A stretch of 64,000 nt of DNA from Solibacillus palustris. Lineage in GTDB: Bacteria; Bacillota; Bacilli; Bacillales_A; Planococcaceae. The notes below the pieces were generated by a model. That model was not told the DNA's origin, searched no databases, and was given only the letters and a program-made list of their open reading frames with translations. The stretch is from the NCBI RefSeq assembly GCF_022549215.1, contig NZ_JAKZFC010000001.1:186001-250000 (forward strand). Reading direction: 5' to 3'. Below, piece by piece: positions 24,961 through 32,721 of the stretch (positions are counted from its first letter, which is position 1; every line of letters begins with the position of its first letter). The position numbers and the translations under genes were made by a program.

Positions 24961-24984
24961 GCCGATTTTGAATAAAAATAATAA

Positions 24985-25080
24985 AGAACTTTACAAACGT
25001 GGGCTTTACTTGAAGATCATTGAGTTGCATAGGCAGCTCTTTTTTTCTTTATTTAACTAAAGGGGCAGTTTAGTGGAAGA
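24985..25080 (+). repeat. Dispersed repeat family C, full copy
   Basis: AACGTGGGCTTTACTTGAAG, GAGTTGCATAGGCAGCTC with a T run, then TTTAACTAAAGGGGCAGTTTAGT. More diverged than the copies at 21812 and 22754. Confidence 0.68.
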
Positions 25081-25141
25081 AGGACTTTAAATTGGTTTAA
25101 CAGAAAAACTTATAATCAAATCAAATTTTCCGGAGGAAGAT

Positions 25142-25591
25142 ATGGAAGAATTTAAAGTAAAACAAATAAAAAATCTGTTTTATGTTGATTTAAATCAATT
25201 AGTGAAGGAAAGCAAAGAAGAGGGTTTTCGTTTTCTTGAAAGATTAGTTAATGATTATAAAAAAGGCACTAATAACTTTAATAAGCCTGGTGAATCTTTA
25301 TATGGTGTGTTTAACAAAGAAGGTGTACTAATTGCTATTGGTAGGCTTAATATAGACCCATTTTCAAATCAACAAAAAATTGGACGTTTGAGAAGGTTTT
25401 ACGTTACTAGGGATTATCGAAGAAATGGTCTAGGGAGACTCTTGTTGAAAAAGATAATTTGCGATGCAAAAAACTATTATAAAGTTTTAGTGCTTCATAC
25501 AGATACAGAGCAAGCTGATAAGTTTTATACTTCTTTTGGATTTTTAAAAGAAAATAGATATCCCAAATCTACGCATTGTTTAAACTTGTAA
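25142..25591 (+). CDS. GNAT family N-acetyltransferase
   Basis: A protein of 149 residues. Acetyl-CoA motif A is RRFYVTRDYRRNGLGRLLLKK (about residues 81-101), with the R-R-N-G-L-G phosphate loop; VLVLHTDTEQADKFYTSFGF supplies motif B. Preceding strands read YGVFNKEGVLIAIGRLNI. It transfers an acetyl group to an amine of unknown identity. CGGAGGA precedes the ATG. It stands alone between family C repeats, with a terminator about 95 bases downstream. Confidence 0.9.
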   Translation: MEEFKVKQIKNLFYVDLNQLVKESKEEGFRFLERLVNDYKKGTNNFNKPGESLYGVFNKEGVLIAIGRLNIDPFSNQQKIGRLRRFYVTRDYRRNGLGRLLLKKIICDAKNYYKVLVLHTDTEQADKFYTSFGFLKENRYPKSTHCLNL

Positions 25592-25611
25592 AAAATAGTG
25601 AGGAGTTATTA

Positions 25612-25637
25612 AGCTAACGGGGGCTTTAATTGAATAT
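25612..25637 (+). repeat. Dispersed repeat family C, truncated copy
   Basis: Only GCTAACGGGGGCTTTAATTG remains, just after the GNAT stop. Confidence 0.5.
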
Positions 25638-25686
25638 TCGCATCCCGAAATAATCAAACTTTTTTATAAAAACCAAACTAGATAAA

Positions 25687-25739
25687 TAAAGAACCAACTG
25701 TTTTGATCAAATTTTGTTTCAAAACAGTTGGTTTCTTTC
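25687..25739. terminator. Strong inverted repeat terminator
   Basis: AAAGAACCAACTGTTTTGA pairs with TCAAAACAGTTGGTTTCTTT almost perfectly, and T-rich sequence follows on plus. No gene was seen from 25740 to 25954. Confidence 0.8.
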
Positions 25740-25954
25740 TGTATAAAATCAGCGTTTGCAACTTACTTTTAATCGAACTTTATTAAAAAGCTACATCTAT
25801 ATAAAAATAAAAGCAGAATTAGTCCTTCAACTATTCTGCAAAAAGCTATTATAATGTGTAACATTCTATTTGTCATGTTGTTAAATCTTTAACAGTAGAA
25901 AATAACTTGACTTTTAATAAAACAGATTTGGTCCCTTTTTTCAGCCATTCCAAT

Positions 25955-25988
25955 AGGGGAGTGTCCAAAAAGTTGGTCACTCCTTTTA
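25955..25988. terminator. Possible terminator near the symporter 3' end
   Basis: GGGGAGTG pairs with CACTCC over a 14-base loop, with TTTT on the plus side. Weak. Confidence 0.4.
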
Positions 25989-25999
25989 AATAATAAAAA

Positions 26000-27430
26000 T
26001 TAACGTTTTTCTTCTATTTCTTCATCTTCTCTCCAACATTCAACTTCTCCAATGTTAGGTACGTTTTTCGTATAAAACACTGGATCTTTGCCTTGTTTAC
26101 GTTGGTTTAAATAATCATTAATTACTGGTTTTGCTACTTTCCAAAGTAACAGAATCGCGATTAAGTTTATGATTGCCATAATGCCCATAAATAGATCCGC
26201 TAAATCCCATACAACTTGTACTTTTGCAACCGAACCAAACATGACAAAGAGTACGACAAATATACGGAATACAAATAAGCCTTTTTTTGAATCTTTAATA
26301 AATCCAATATTCGATTCACCATAGTAGTAGTTACCAATAACTGTGCTAAAGGCAAACATAAATACAATTATTGCTAAAAAGCTCCCTGCCCAATCACCTA
26401 GGTTTTCAACTAAGGAAATTTGAGTTAAATTTACGGAAGTAGCGTCAGATTGAAGATATGCATCACCCAATAATACGATTGCAGCAGTTGCAGTACAAAC
26501 TAATAAAGTATCAATAAATACACCAAGTGCTTGAATCAAGCCTTGCTTTACTGGGTGTGAAACAGCTGCTGTTGCTGCTGCATTAGGTGCAGAACCCATC
26601 CCTGCTTCGTTGGAGAATAGACCACGTTTAATCCCATTCATAATTGCTGCCCCTAACATTCCCGCAAAGGCTTCTTCCAATCCAAAGGCAGATTTAATAA
26701 TCAGGGCAAACACATTCGGAAGTTCTGAAATATTGATGATTACAACAAAAAGTGCAATGATAATATATAAAATTGCCATAACCGGAACAACTATTTGAGT
26801 GAAGCTTACAATTCGCTTTAACCCACCAAAAACAATGATTCCTGTAAAAGCAGCCATTATTAAACCTACAACAACACGATTAGCACCAAAGCTCTCTTCA
26901 AAGGCTATTGAAATCGTATTGGCTTGTACTGCATTAAAAATAAAACCGTAAGTAACTGTAATAACAACGGCAAAAAGAATGCCCATCCACCTTTTATTTA
27001 AGCCCTTTTCCATATAATAGGCAGGACCACCACGAAACAATCCAGTACGGTGATCTTTAACTTTATATACTTGTGCTAATGTACTTTCAATCAGTGCAGA
27101 CGCACTCCCAATTAGCGCAATCATCCACATCCAAAATACAGCACCAGGACCTCCAAGAGCAATTGCCGTCGCAACCCCAGCAATATTACCAGTTCCAATA
27201 CGTGAGGCGGCGGATATTGTAAAGGCCTGGAAAGAAGATATACCCTTTTTCCCTGACTTATCTTTTGGCGCTGCTTCCGTAATAAGTTTAAACATTTCTG
27301 GGATTAATTTAAATTGAATAAACTTTGTTTTAACGGTAAAAAACACACCCGTTCCAACTAACAATACAATTAATACATACGAATATAAAATTGTATTTAT
27401 TTCACCTAAAATACTGTCAAACCAATCCAT
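26000..27430 (-). CDS. AgcS/AlsT family sodium:alanine (amino acid) symporter
   Basis: A membrane protein of 476 residues with about eleven segments. FQAFTISAASRIGTGNIAGV (near residue 70), GPGAVFWMWMIALIGSASA, RGGPAYYMEKGL, GLFSNEAGMGSAPNAAATA and GNYYYGESNI are all hallmarks of the sodium-coupled alanine/glycine/glutamine carriers (AlsT, GlnT). It takes up a small neutral amino acid with sodium. AAAGGAAGTG precedes the ATG. Upstream on minus are a terminator (27541-27581) and a GGGTGC-TTTCAGA-GGGCAC hairpin in the leader that matches no riboswitch I know. Single-gene unit. Confidence 0.92.
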   Translation of the reverse strand: MDWFDSILGEINTILYSYVLIVLLVGTGVFFTVKTKFIQFKLIPEMFKLITEAAPKDKSGKKGISSFQAFTISAASRIGTGNIAGVATAIALGGPGAVFWMWMIALIGSASALIESTLAQVYKVKDHRTGLFRGGPAYYMEKGLNKRWMGILFAVVITVTYGFIFNAVQANTISIAFEESFGANRVVVGLIMAAFTGIIVFGGLKRIVSFTQIVVPVMAILYIIIALFVVIINISELPNVFALIIKSAFGLEEAFAGMLGAAIMNGIKRGLFSNEAGMGSAPNAAATAAVSHPVKQGLIQALGVFIDTLLVCTATAAIVLLGDAYLQSDATSVNLTQISLVENLGDWAGSFLAIIVFMFAFSTVIGNYYYGESNIGFIKDSKKGLFVFRIFVVLFVMFGSVAKVQVVWDLADLFMGIMAIINLIAILLLWKVAKPVINDYLNQRKQGKDPVFYTKNVPNIGEVECWREDEEIEEKR

Positions 27431-27540
27431 AAATTCACTTCCTTTATTTAATAAAATCTCCTATTCACTATAGGAACACACATTAGAAAGACCGTGCCCT
27501 CTGAAAGCACCCTCGGAATGAAAATCATTTTTCATTATAC

Positions 27541-27581
27541 TAAAAAAACACCATTTTCCTCAACGGAAAATGATGTTTTTG
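27541..27581 (-). terminator. Intrinsic terminator after the LOG gene
   Basis: ACACCATTTTCC pairs with GGAAAATGATGTT; on minus seven T follow. It separates the LOG gene from the symporter. Confidence 0.75.
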
Positions 27582-27666
27582 ATATTTGTCTTTGAGCTTA
27601 TAGGAGTTTTGTTCTATTAGAAAGATAAACAGTGAAATTATGACAATAAGTAAAATAAAATCTATT

Positions 27667-27723
27667 AAAGACCTCACTTACTTATGGTACGGTTCTCCGA
27701 AACTAGTTTATATGCGATTTTTT
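27667..27723 (+). repeat. Dispersed hairpin repeat family B, copy 2
   Basis: ACCTCACTTACTTATGGTAC, GGTTCTCCG, then TTATATGCGATTTTTT. A 75-codon plus-strand open frame over it is not a gene. Confidence 0.65.
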
Positions 27724-27808
27724 AAGAACAACTTATCGCTATGTCAATTGCACCAATTAGAACAAACAACCCAGCTATTTTATCTTAATAGAGGCTGTTC
27801 TCTAAAAA

Positions 27809-28369
27809 TTAATATGTTCGTACCATTGGTGGTATATAATTTGCAATATATTGTTCGATTTCGGTGAAAGAGTTGGAGAACAGCATCGCTTTTTTATCTG
27901 CTTCAGTTAAAAAACCGTTTGTTACCATATCATCATAAAAATCTTTTAATTTATCATAGTAGCCACCTACATTGAATAAAATACATGGATTTTGGTGTTG
28001 TCCTATTCTTGCCCATGAAATTACCTCAGAGATTTCTTCTAAAGTTCCAGGTCCCCCAGGCAGTGCAATATAGCAGTTCCCTAATTCAATCATCTTGTTT
28101 TTACGTTCAGACATGGAGTGAACAACTTCTAAACGAGTTAAATTAGGATGACTTAGCTCTCGGTCAACTAAAAATGTTGGAATAATGCCGATTACTTTAC
28201 CATTATGTAATAAAACTTCATCTGCAATCACGCCCATTAGACCAGCCTTTCCTCCGCCGTATACTAAAGTATGACCATTTTCGGCAATCCATTTTCCAAG
28301 TGATTTTGCTGCCTCTTCGTATAAATCATTGTTACCTAGACTTGCACCACAATAAACTGAAATATTCAA
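27809..28369 (-). CDS. LOG family protein (cytokinin riboside monophosphate phosphoribohydrolase type)
   Basis: A protein of 186 residues with the two LOG signatures: MSERKNKM (R and K of the substrate site, near residue 87) and PGGPGTLEE (near residue 104), after VYCGASLGNN and TLVYGGGKAGLMG. LOG enzymes release the base from nucleoside monophosphates; bacterial members such as YvdD act in nucleotide salvage. The start is TTG, seven bases after AAAGGAGG; no in-frame ATG fits. It is divergent from the MazG-like gene with a 52-base gap. Both are nucleotide-clearing proteins, which may mean a shared housekeeping role. Confidence 0.92.
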   Translation of the reverse strand: MNISVYCGASLGNNDLYEEAAKSLGKWIAENGHTLVYGGGKAGLMGVIADEVLLHNGKVIGIIPTFLVDRELSHPNLTRLEVVHSMSERKNKMIELGNCYIALPGGPGTLEEISEVISWARIGQHQNPCILFNVGGYYDKLKDFYDDMVTNGFLTEADKKAMLFSNSFTEIEQYIANYIPPMVRTY

Positions 28370-28421
28370 ATTCTATTCCTCCTTTATGCTATCATTATAG
28401 AAGTATAAGGAGTGATTTTCA

Positions 28422-28736
28422 TTGAATATTTTTGAATACCAAAAGTGGATAACAGAATTTTATAAAAAACGTGGCTGGTATGACTTAAATGCCTTTATTC
28501 GTGTAAATTTTTTAACGGAAGAGGTTGGTGAAGTTTCAAAAGCCATTCGAACAATTGAAATTGGGCGTGATCGTCCGGATGAAGAAACTCTACCAAGAGA
28601 AAACCAAATTGAGAATTTAAAAGAAGAACTAGGCGATGTTCTTGATAATTTATTCATTTTAGCTGATAAGTACGAAATTGATTTAACTGAAATAATGTTA
28701 AGCCATAAAGATAAATTAACCAAACGATATCAATAA
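28422..28736 (+). CDS. MazG-like nucleotide pyrophosphohydrolase
   Basis: A protein of 104 residues with the all-alpha NTP pyrophosphatase pattern: NFLTEEVGEVSKAIR (E-E-x-x-E, about residues 28-42) and LKEELGDVLDNLFILAD (E-x-x-D, about 68-84), which bind magnesium. Such enzymes hydrolyse noncanonical or excess nucleoside triphosphates. The start is TTG, nine bases after AAGGAG. It is divergent from the LOG gene, and the short spacer must hold both promoters. Confidence 0.88.
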   Translation: MNIFEYQKWITEFYKKRGWYDLNAFIRVNFLTEEVGEVSKAIRTIEIGRDRPDEETLPRENQIENLKEELGDVLDNLFILADKYEIDLTEIMLSHKDKLTKRYQ

Positions 28737-28787
28737 GAATGCATCTAACCTTTAAACAGCCCCTAAATAAAAGGTCTAAAAATAACA

Positions 28788-28833
28788 AAACCACCTGAAT
28801 CGTTGTCATATCAACGTTCTGGTGGTTCTTTTA
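28788..28833 (+). terminator. Intrinsic terminator after the MazG-like gene
   Basis: ACCACC...CGTTG pairs with CAACG...GGTGGT, followed by T-rich sequence. Confidence 0.78.
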
Positions 28834-28835
28834 AT

Positions 28836-28890
28836 AAAACCGCACTTACTTATGATACGTTTCACCGTGATAAGTTTAAATGCGGTTTTT
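28836..28890 (+). repeat. Dispersed hairpin repeat family B, copy 3
   Basis: AAACCGCACTTACTTATGAT, TTCACCGTG, then TTTAAATGCGGTTTTTT. One of the best-preserved copies; the arms AAACCGCACTTA and TTTAAATGCGGTTT pair. Confidence 0.75.
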
Positions 28891-28919
28891 TCTACAAACT
28901 TTAATAAAAGTTAAAAATT

Positions 28920-29309
28920 CTAATCCTTATTTCTTTCTAATAGTTGCTCAATTTTATAATCTGCTTTTAGTAATACATGTTTTATTTGTTTAATGTTATT
29001 TTCCCTTTGTACCATTTGTGCATATTTATTTTGAAATATCTCTTTTATTTGAAGGACGTTTTGAATTTCTTCTTGTGTTAATTTTTTATTGTGATCCGTA
29101 TTTTTCGACCAATCAAAAAGCATTTTAATTTCCAATAGTGAAAATCCAGTTTGTTTAAGTTTAATGATGGTTTCAATTAGAATGACGTCATTATTGTTAA
29201 ATTCACGATGTTTGTTTATAATTTCTGGATGTAATAAACCTATCTTTTCATAGTATCGAATAGTATCTTTACTAATACCGGTACGCTCTGCAAATTCTCC
29301 AATTTTCAC
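28920..29309 (-). CDS. MerR family transcriptional regulator
   Basis: A protein of about 130 residues. KIGEFAERTGISKDTIRYYE (residues 2-21) and KIGLLHPEIINKHREFN are the MerR winged helix; LIETIIKLKQTGFSLLEIKM leads to a dimerising coiled coil. No cysteine cluster suggests metal sensing. Four codons at the start are all valine or GTG; the GTG at 29309 fits the AGGTGG site best, though 29318 is possible. It follows the 105-residue membrane protein with almost no gap, so the two form an operon and the membrane protein may be its target or partner. Confidence 0.88.
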   Translation of the reverse strand: MKIGEFAERTGISKDTIRYYEKIGLLHPEIINKHREFNNNDVILIETIIKLKQTGFSLLEIKMLFDWSKNTDHNKKLTQEEIQNVLQIKEIFQNKYAQMVQRENNIKQIKHVLLKADYKIEQLLERNKD

Positions 29310-29321
29310 CACTACCACCTA

Positions 29322-29639
29322 CTATTTTATAAATTTATAAACCATTAGAATAATTATACTATGAAAAATAAAACGACTGATATGATGGCTGTACTTAATG
29401 CGGCCATTTGTTACTATCCCTTGAACAATCGTCAATATATGTAGCAAAACAAATGAGAGAATTAGTAATATAAACAGCAAGTCTTTATTTGGTATAAATA
29501 AGATTAAAATTATTCCTGTTGATACAATAACGAATAATAAGGCTCGTACATGATATCCTACTTCTTTCCATTGTTTGATGCCTGCTATTGCTATTAAAAA
29601 TGCATATAATCCAATCAATATATTCGTCACACTAGCCAT
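29322..29639 (-). CDS. Small membrane protein in operon with MerR
   Basis: A protein of 105 residues with about four hydrophobic segments: MASVTNILIGLYAFLIAIAG, ALLFVIVSTGIILILFI, LLFILLILSFVLLHILTIV and FIFHSIIILMVYKFI. I do not recognise a domain. GGAGTG precedes the ATG and the TAG stop nearly touches the MerR start, so translation is coupled. The setting suggests a small ligand-linked membrane function, but nothing in the sequence names it. Confidence 0.7.
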   Translation of the reverse strand: MASVTNILIGLYAFLIAIAGIKQWKEVGYHVRALLFVIVSTGIILILFIPNKDLLFILLILSFVLLHILTIVQGIVTNGRIKYSHHISRFIFHSIIILMVYKFIK

Positions 29640-29746
29640 TTACATCACTCCATTCTTTTAATATATTCACTTTAAAAGATGGAGTTAACTCCATGTCAAT
29701 AAATAAAGAACAGCCTACTTTAATTCGTAGACTGTTTCATGTAATT

Positions 29747-29790
29747 CAAAAACCGCACTTACTTATGATACGTTTCACCGTTAAGGTTTA
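29747..29790 (+). repeat. Dispersed hairpin repeat family B, copy 4
   Basis: AAAACCGCACTTACTTATGA, then GTTTCACCGTTAAGG. The right arm is cut short. Confidence 0.65.
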
Positions 29791-29881
29791 AAAATTTTCA
29801 AAAAAATTATTTTTTCTTTCGAACCGTTTTTAATTTTCCTTCGTTTCCTTTATCGAATAGAAATAATAGGAGGGAATTAAC

Positions 29882-30376
29882 TTGAAAAAGAATGGTTATT
29901 TTTTCACTACTTTACTTTTAGCGTTCCTACTTCTTGCGGGGTGTAGCGCTGGAACAAACAACGAGGATCAGAATACAAAGGAACAAGCAAATGAGACAGC
30001 AAAAGTCGAAAACAATAAAGACGAAGCGAAATCCGCACTTAAGATGATGGAGAATGAAACAGTAGGTCAATACTTGGCTGATGCTAATGGAATGGCTCTA
30101 TACTACTTTACTAAGGATGAGCCTAATAAAACAAACTGCAGTGGCGATTGCCTGAAAAACTGGCCATCTTTCTTTGCGGAAAATGTAGAGGTTCCTGAAG
30201 GATTCAACAAGGAGGACTTCGGCACGATTACTCGCGAAGACACTGGAGAAAAGCAAACAACCTATAAAGGCTATCCGCTTTACTATTTTGCCAATGACAC
30301 TGCATCCGGGGATGTTAAAGGTCAAGGCGTCAAGGGTGTTTGGTTTATTGTAAACAGCGAAACAGTATTTAAATAA
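29882..30376 (+). CDS. COG4315-type lipoprotein (repeat with Y-x4-D motif)
   Basis: A protein of 164 residues. A lipoprotein signal ([15 protein letters not shown], lipobox LAGC at about 18-21) is followed by an acidic linker and two repeats: [20 protein letters not shown] with CLKNWPSF, and [20 protein letters not shown] with GVWFIV. This is the secreted repeat family (Lipoprotein_15) of unknown function; two cysteines in NCSGDC could bind metal or form a disulfide. The start is TTG after AGGAGG. A terminator separates it from the ECF sigma/anti-sigma pair. It may belong to that regulon, which is inference. Confidence 0.85.
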   Translation: MKKNGYFFTTLLLAFLLLAGCSAGTNNEDQNTKEQANETAKVENNKDEAKSALKMMENETVGQYLADANGMALYYFTKDEPNKTNCSGDCLKNWPSFFAENVEVPEGFNKEDFGTITREDTGEKQTTYKGYPLYYFANDTASGDVKGQGVKGVWFIVNSETVFK

Positions 30377-30386
30377 GGATAACATG

Positions 30387-30418
30387 AAGGAACTGCTGAA
30401 ATTGGCAGTTCTTTTTTC
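30387..30418 (+). terminator. Intrinsic terminator between lipoprotein and sigma genes
   Basis: AAGGAACTGC pairs with GCAGTTCTTTTTT. It shows that the frame starting at 30384 is not the true sigma start. Confidence 0.8.
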
Positions 30419-30494
30419 TCTCCATTATATTTTTATATACAGTATATGGTTTATAATAAAACTAAATATTCTTACAAAGGGAGAGAATCAGAGA

Positions 30495-31079
30495 GTGAAG
30501 ACTAAAACGGACGAGGAATTAATTGAATTAATTGTCCAAAAACATCGTCCAGCTCTGGAAGAACTGTATGATCGCTATATAAAGCTCGTTTACAGTTTCT
30601 CTATGAAAATGACAAAGGGCGACACAGAGAAAACAAAAGAAATTGTTCAACAAGTTTTTCTCCGACTTTGGACAACAAATAGAACTTATAGCCAAGCAAA
30701 AGGGGCATTTCCGAATTGGCTTATCACGATTACTAGAAATATTTCCATTGATTTAATTCGTAAAGAACAAAAACATAATGGAACTATCCAGTTAGAGTTC
30801 CATCAATGGGGACAAATGGAGGATCTTCAGTCAGAAGGCATCTTCCAACAAGTTTCAAAAAATATTTCAAAACAGCAAATTCATGAAGCTAAATGCCATC
30901 TATCCGAATCACAGCAACGCCTTATCAATCTATTATACTGGGAAGGCTATTCTTTAAGTGAAATTGCTGAGCTTGAAAAAAAACCCATTGGTACAATTAA
31001 AAGCCGGCTACATCAAACCTTAAAGAAACTGAGGGAATATATGAGTGAAGGAACTGGAGGTGTTAGGCGTGGAAAATAA
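30495..31079 (+). CDS. ECF-type sigma factor with downstream anti-sigma
   Basis: A protein of 194 residues. Region 2 has LEELYDRYIKLVYSFSMKMT, KEIVQQVFLRLWTTN and PNWLITITRNISIDLIRK. Region 4 has SESQQRLINLLYWEGYSLSE followed by IAELEKKPIGTIKSRLHQTLKKL. The GTG at 30495 follows GGGAG by 11 bases; the longer frame from 30384 runs through a terminator hairpin and a hydrophobic non-sigma stretch, so it is rejected. The gene overlaps the anti-sigma gene by 11 bases, the classic paired arrangement. It probably drives its own operon. Confidence 0.9.
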   Translation: MKTKTDEELIELIVQKHRPALEELYDRYIKLVYSFSMKMTKGDTEKTKEIVQQVFLRLWTTNRTYSQAKGAFPNWLITITRNISIDLIRKEQKHNGTIQLEFHQWGQMEDLQSEGIFQQVSKNISKQQIHEAKCHLSESQQRLINLLYWEGYSLSEIAELEKKPIGTIKSRLHQTLKKLREYMSEGTGGVRRGK

Positions 31080-31815
31080 ATGCGAAAACCTGACTTTATA
31101 TATGATAGACGAACTTTCTAAACAAGAAAGAAAACATTATGAACAGCATCTTAAAACGTGTATACCATGCCAAAATGAATTAAACTCCTTGCAAGAAACA
31201 TGGCAGATGCTTTCATATGATATGGAAGGAGCGGAAGTCCCAGAAACACTTAAAACAGAGGTCATGAATTTTATCTTTGACGATGTACCTTTAAAAGCAC
31301 CCGCAGCAATCGATAAAAAACAAACCATTGTTCAACGTTTGAAGTTACAATTGCGAAATCAATTCTCACCCTTATCTGCAGTAACAACCATCATTTTAAT
31401 ATTAGGTGTTTTTGGATTGTATTGGAAAAACGTTCAATTAAACGATTTTATTACAGCAATAGAAAGCGAAGTTCATACTCCTTCTCAAATCGTCAAAACC
31501 TTTACTTTAAAGGGACAGAATATAGCTTCATCTGCAAACGGAATGGCCTATCTTCTTGAAAACGACAATCATAACGATCTAATTATTGAGTTAAACAATA
31601 TGCCAGGAACTAAAAGAGATGAAGTATATCAAGTATGGCTGTTAAAAGACGGGGATCGGCATAATGCTGGTATTTTAAAGCCCGATGAAAACGGTAACGG
31701 CTTCATTACGTACCGGCTCCCGAAAGATCAAATCTTCAATGATATTGGGATTACTTTAGAACCAAATCCAAATAACACCCAACCTCAAGGGGGGAAAGTG
31801 ATGGGAACTTCTTAA
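31069..31815 (+). CDS. Zinc-containing membrane anti-sigma factor (RskA-like)
   Basis: A protein of 248 residues. Residues 1-45 form a zinc anti-sigma domain: CENLTLYMIDELSKQERKHY and the H-x3-C-x2-C ligands in HLKTCIPC. One membrane segment (LSAVTTIILILGVFGLYW) lies near residue 105. The extracytoplasmic part, NNMPGTKRDEVYQVWLLKDG with ITLEPNPNN near the end, matches the anti-sigma-K factor (RskA) C-terminal domain. It would hold the sigma factor at the membrane until a signal triggers proteolysis. The GTG at 31069 has GGAGG eight bases upstream; the earlier in-frame codon lacks this. Confidence 0.9.
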   Translation: MENKCENLTLYMIDELSKQERKHYEQHLKTCIPCQNELNSLQETWQMLSYDMEGAEVPETLKTEVMNFIFDDVPLKAPAAIDKKQTIVQRLKLQLRNQFSPLSAVTTIILILGVFGLYWKNVQLNDFITAIESEVHTPSQIVKTFTLKGQNIASSANGMAYLLENDNHNDLIIELNNMPGTKRDEVYQVWLLKDGDRHNAGILKPDENGNGFITYRLPKDQIFNDIGITLEPNPNNTQPQGGKVMGTS

Positions 31816-31824
31816 ATTTAATCT

Positions 31825-31873
31825 AAAAAAGGCTTTACCTATGGATTTATTCTTGTAGGTAAAGCCTTTTTTT
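31825..31873. terminator. Strong intrinsic terminator after the anti-sigma gene
   Basis: AAAAAAGGCTTTACCTA pairs with TAGGTAAAGCCTTTTTTT. Confidence 0.9.
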
Positions 31874-31929
31874 CATAAACCGCATATGTTGTACTTGTTT
31901 GATCGTACTAAAAAAAATCGATGCTTCTA

Positions 31930-31959
31930 TTGACAGAAAATTCAAACTCGATATATAAT
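31930..31959 (+). promoter_or_regulatory. Consensus sigma-A promoter of the FadR-like operon
   Basis: TTGACA at 31930-31935 and TATAAT at 31954-31959, 18 bases apart, both perfect hexamers. It lies about 60 bases before the regulator start. Confidence 0.78.
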
Positions 31960-31962
31960 TTT

Positions 31963-31995
31963 TGGTATTACCACTGTCTCTAAATTGTATTACCA
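31963..31995. promoter_or_regulatory. Twin GntR/FadR-type operators
   Basis: TGGTATTACCA (31963-31973) is a perfect 11-base dyad and TTGTATTACCA (31985-31995) a near copy 22 bases on. Both match the TGGT-N3-ACCA pattern of FadR-group regulators. They start four bases after the -10 box, so a bound repressor would block the promoter. Confidence 0.7.
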
Positions 31996-32016
31996 AAAAA
32001 TAAAGGGGAAGAGGAT

Positions 32017-32700
32017 TTGAAAGAAAAAGAACGGTCTTCAGATAAAATTGAGAGCACATTAATTAAAGCAATATTGGATGGTATTTACTCTGTAGGAAGT
32101 ACGTTGCCGCCTGAAAGGGAGCTTGCAAAGGAATTTGGTGTTGGCCGTCCAACGATTCGGGAGGCACTTCAACGTTTAGAAAGGGGAGGATGGATAGAGG
32201 GGAGAACAGGAATGCCTGCGGTTGTGAATGATTACTGGCGCGATGGGAATATTACGACACTTGTGAATATTATTGAGAATCACCAACCGATAACAGATGA
32301 ATTTATAATGTATTTATTAGAATTAAGAAGTTCTTTGACGCCCACTTATATTCGGGATGCGGTTACGTTTAATCAGCCTAAGGTCGTTGCGCTTCTTGCC
32401 AATCTAGAGCAGCTTGAAGATCGTTTAGAAAGCTATGCAGCATTTGATTGGGATTTGCAAAAAAGATGTGCTGCCCTTGCCGTCAATCCAATCTATCTAC
32501 TCATCTTAAATAGCTTCGATTCCATTTATTTAGATATGGCGAAAATCTATTTTTCTGTAAAGGAACATCGAGAGTTGTCCTTCAATTACTATCACGACTT
32601 ATTAAAAGCTGCATTAAAGGGAGATGCAATGGAAGCGGAAAGGTTATCTAAGACAACAATGGAGAAAAGCTTGGCTCTCTGGAAAGATAGAAAAAAATAA
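32017..32700 (+). CDS. FadR-subfamily GntR transcriptional regulator
   Basis: A protein of 227 residues. The winged helix is KIESTLIKAILDGIYSVGST, LPPERELAKEFGVGRPTIRE and ALQRLERGGWIEGR. The C-terminal all-helical domain (DEFIMYLLELRSSLTPTYIR onward) is of the FadR_C type, including NYYHDLLKAALKGD near the end; FadR proteins bind acyl-CoA there. The start is TTG behind GGGGAAGAGGA. It probably represses its own operon through the twin dyads upstream, with a fatty acid hydroxylase 21 bases downstream as target. A lipid ligand is plausible but inferred. Confidence 0.88.
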   Translation: MKEKERSSDKIESTLIKAILDGIYSVGSTLPPERELAKEFGVGRPTIREALQRLERGGWIEGRTGMPAVVNDYWRDGNITTLVNIIENHQPITDEFIMYLLELRSSLTPTYIRDAVTFNQPKVVALLANLEQLEDRLESYAAFDWDLQKRCAALAVNPIYLLILNSFDSIYLDMAKIYFSVKEHRELSFNYYHDLLKAALKGDAMEAERLSKTTMEKSLALWKDRKK

Positions 32701-32721
32701 AGAATGCTGGAGGTATGGTAA

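Noticed and set aside
27440..27540. Possible riboswitch or T-box in the symporter leader
   Set aside because: The GGGTGC/GGCACG hairpin does not match T-box, glycine or other leaders I know; too weak to call.
27640..27867. 75-codon plus-strand open frame
   Set aside because: It spans a family B repeat and the 3' end of the LOG gene on the other strand.
30384..30494. Upstream extension of the second ECF sigma gene
   Set aside because: The stretch runs through a terminator hairpin and a hydrophobic segment foreign to sigma factors; the GTG at 30495 is better.
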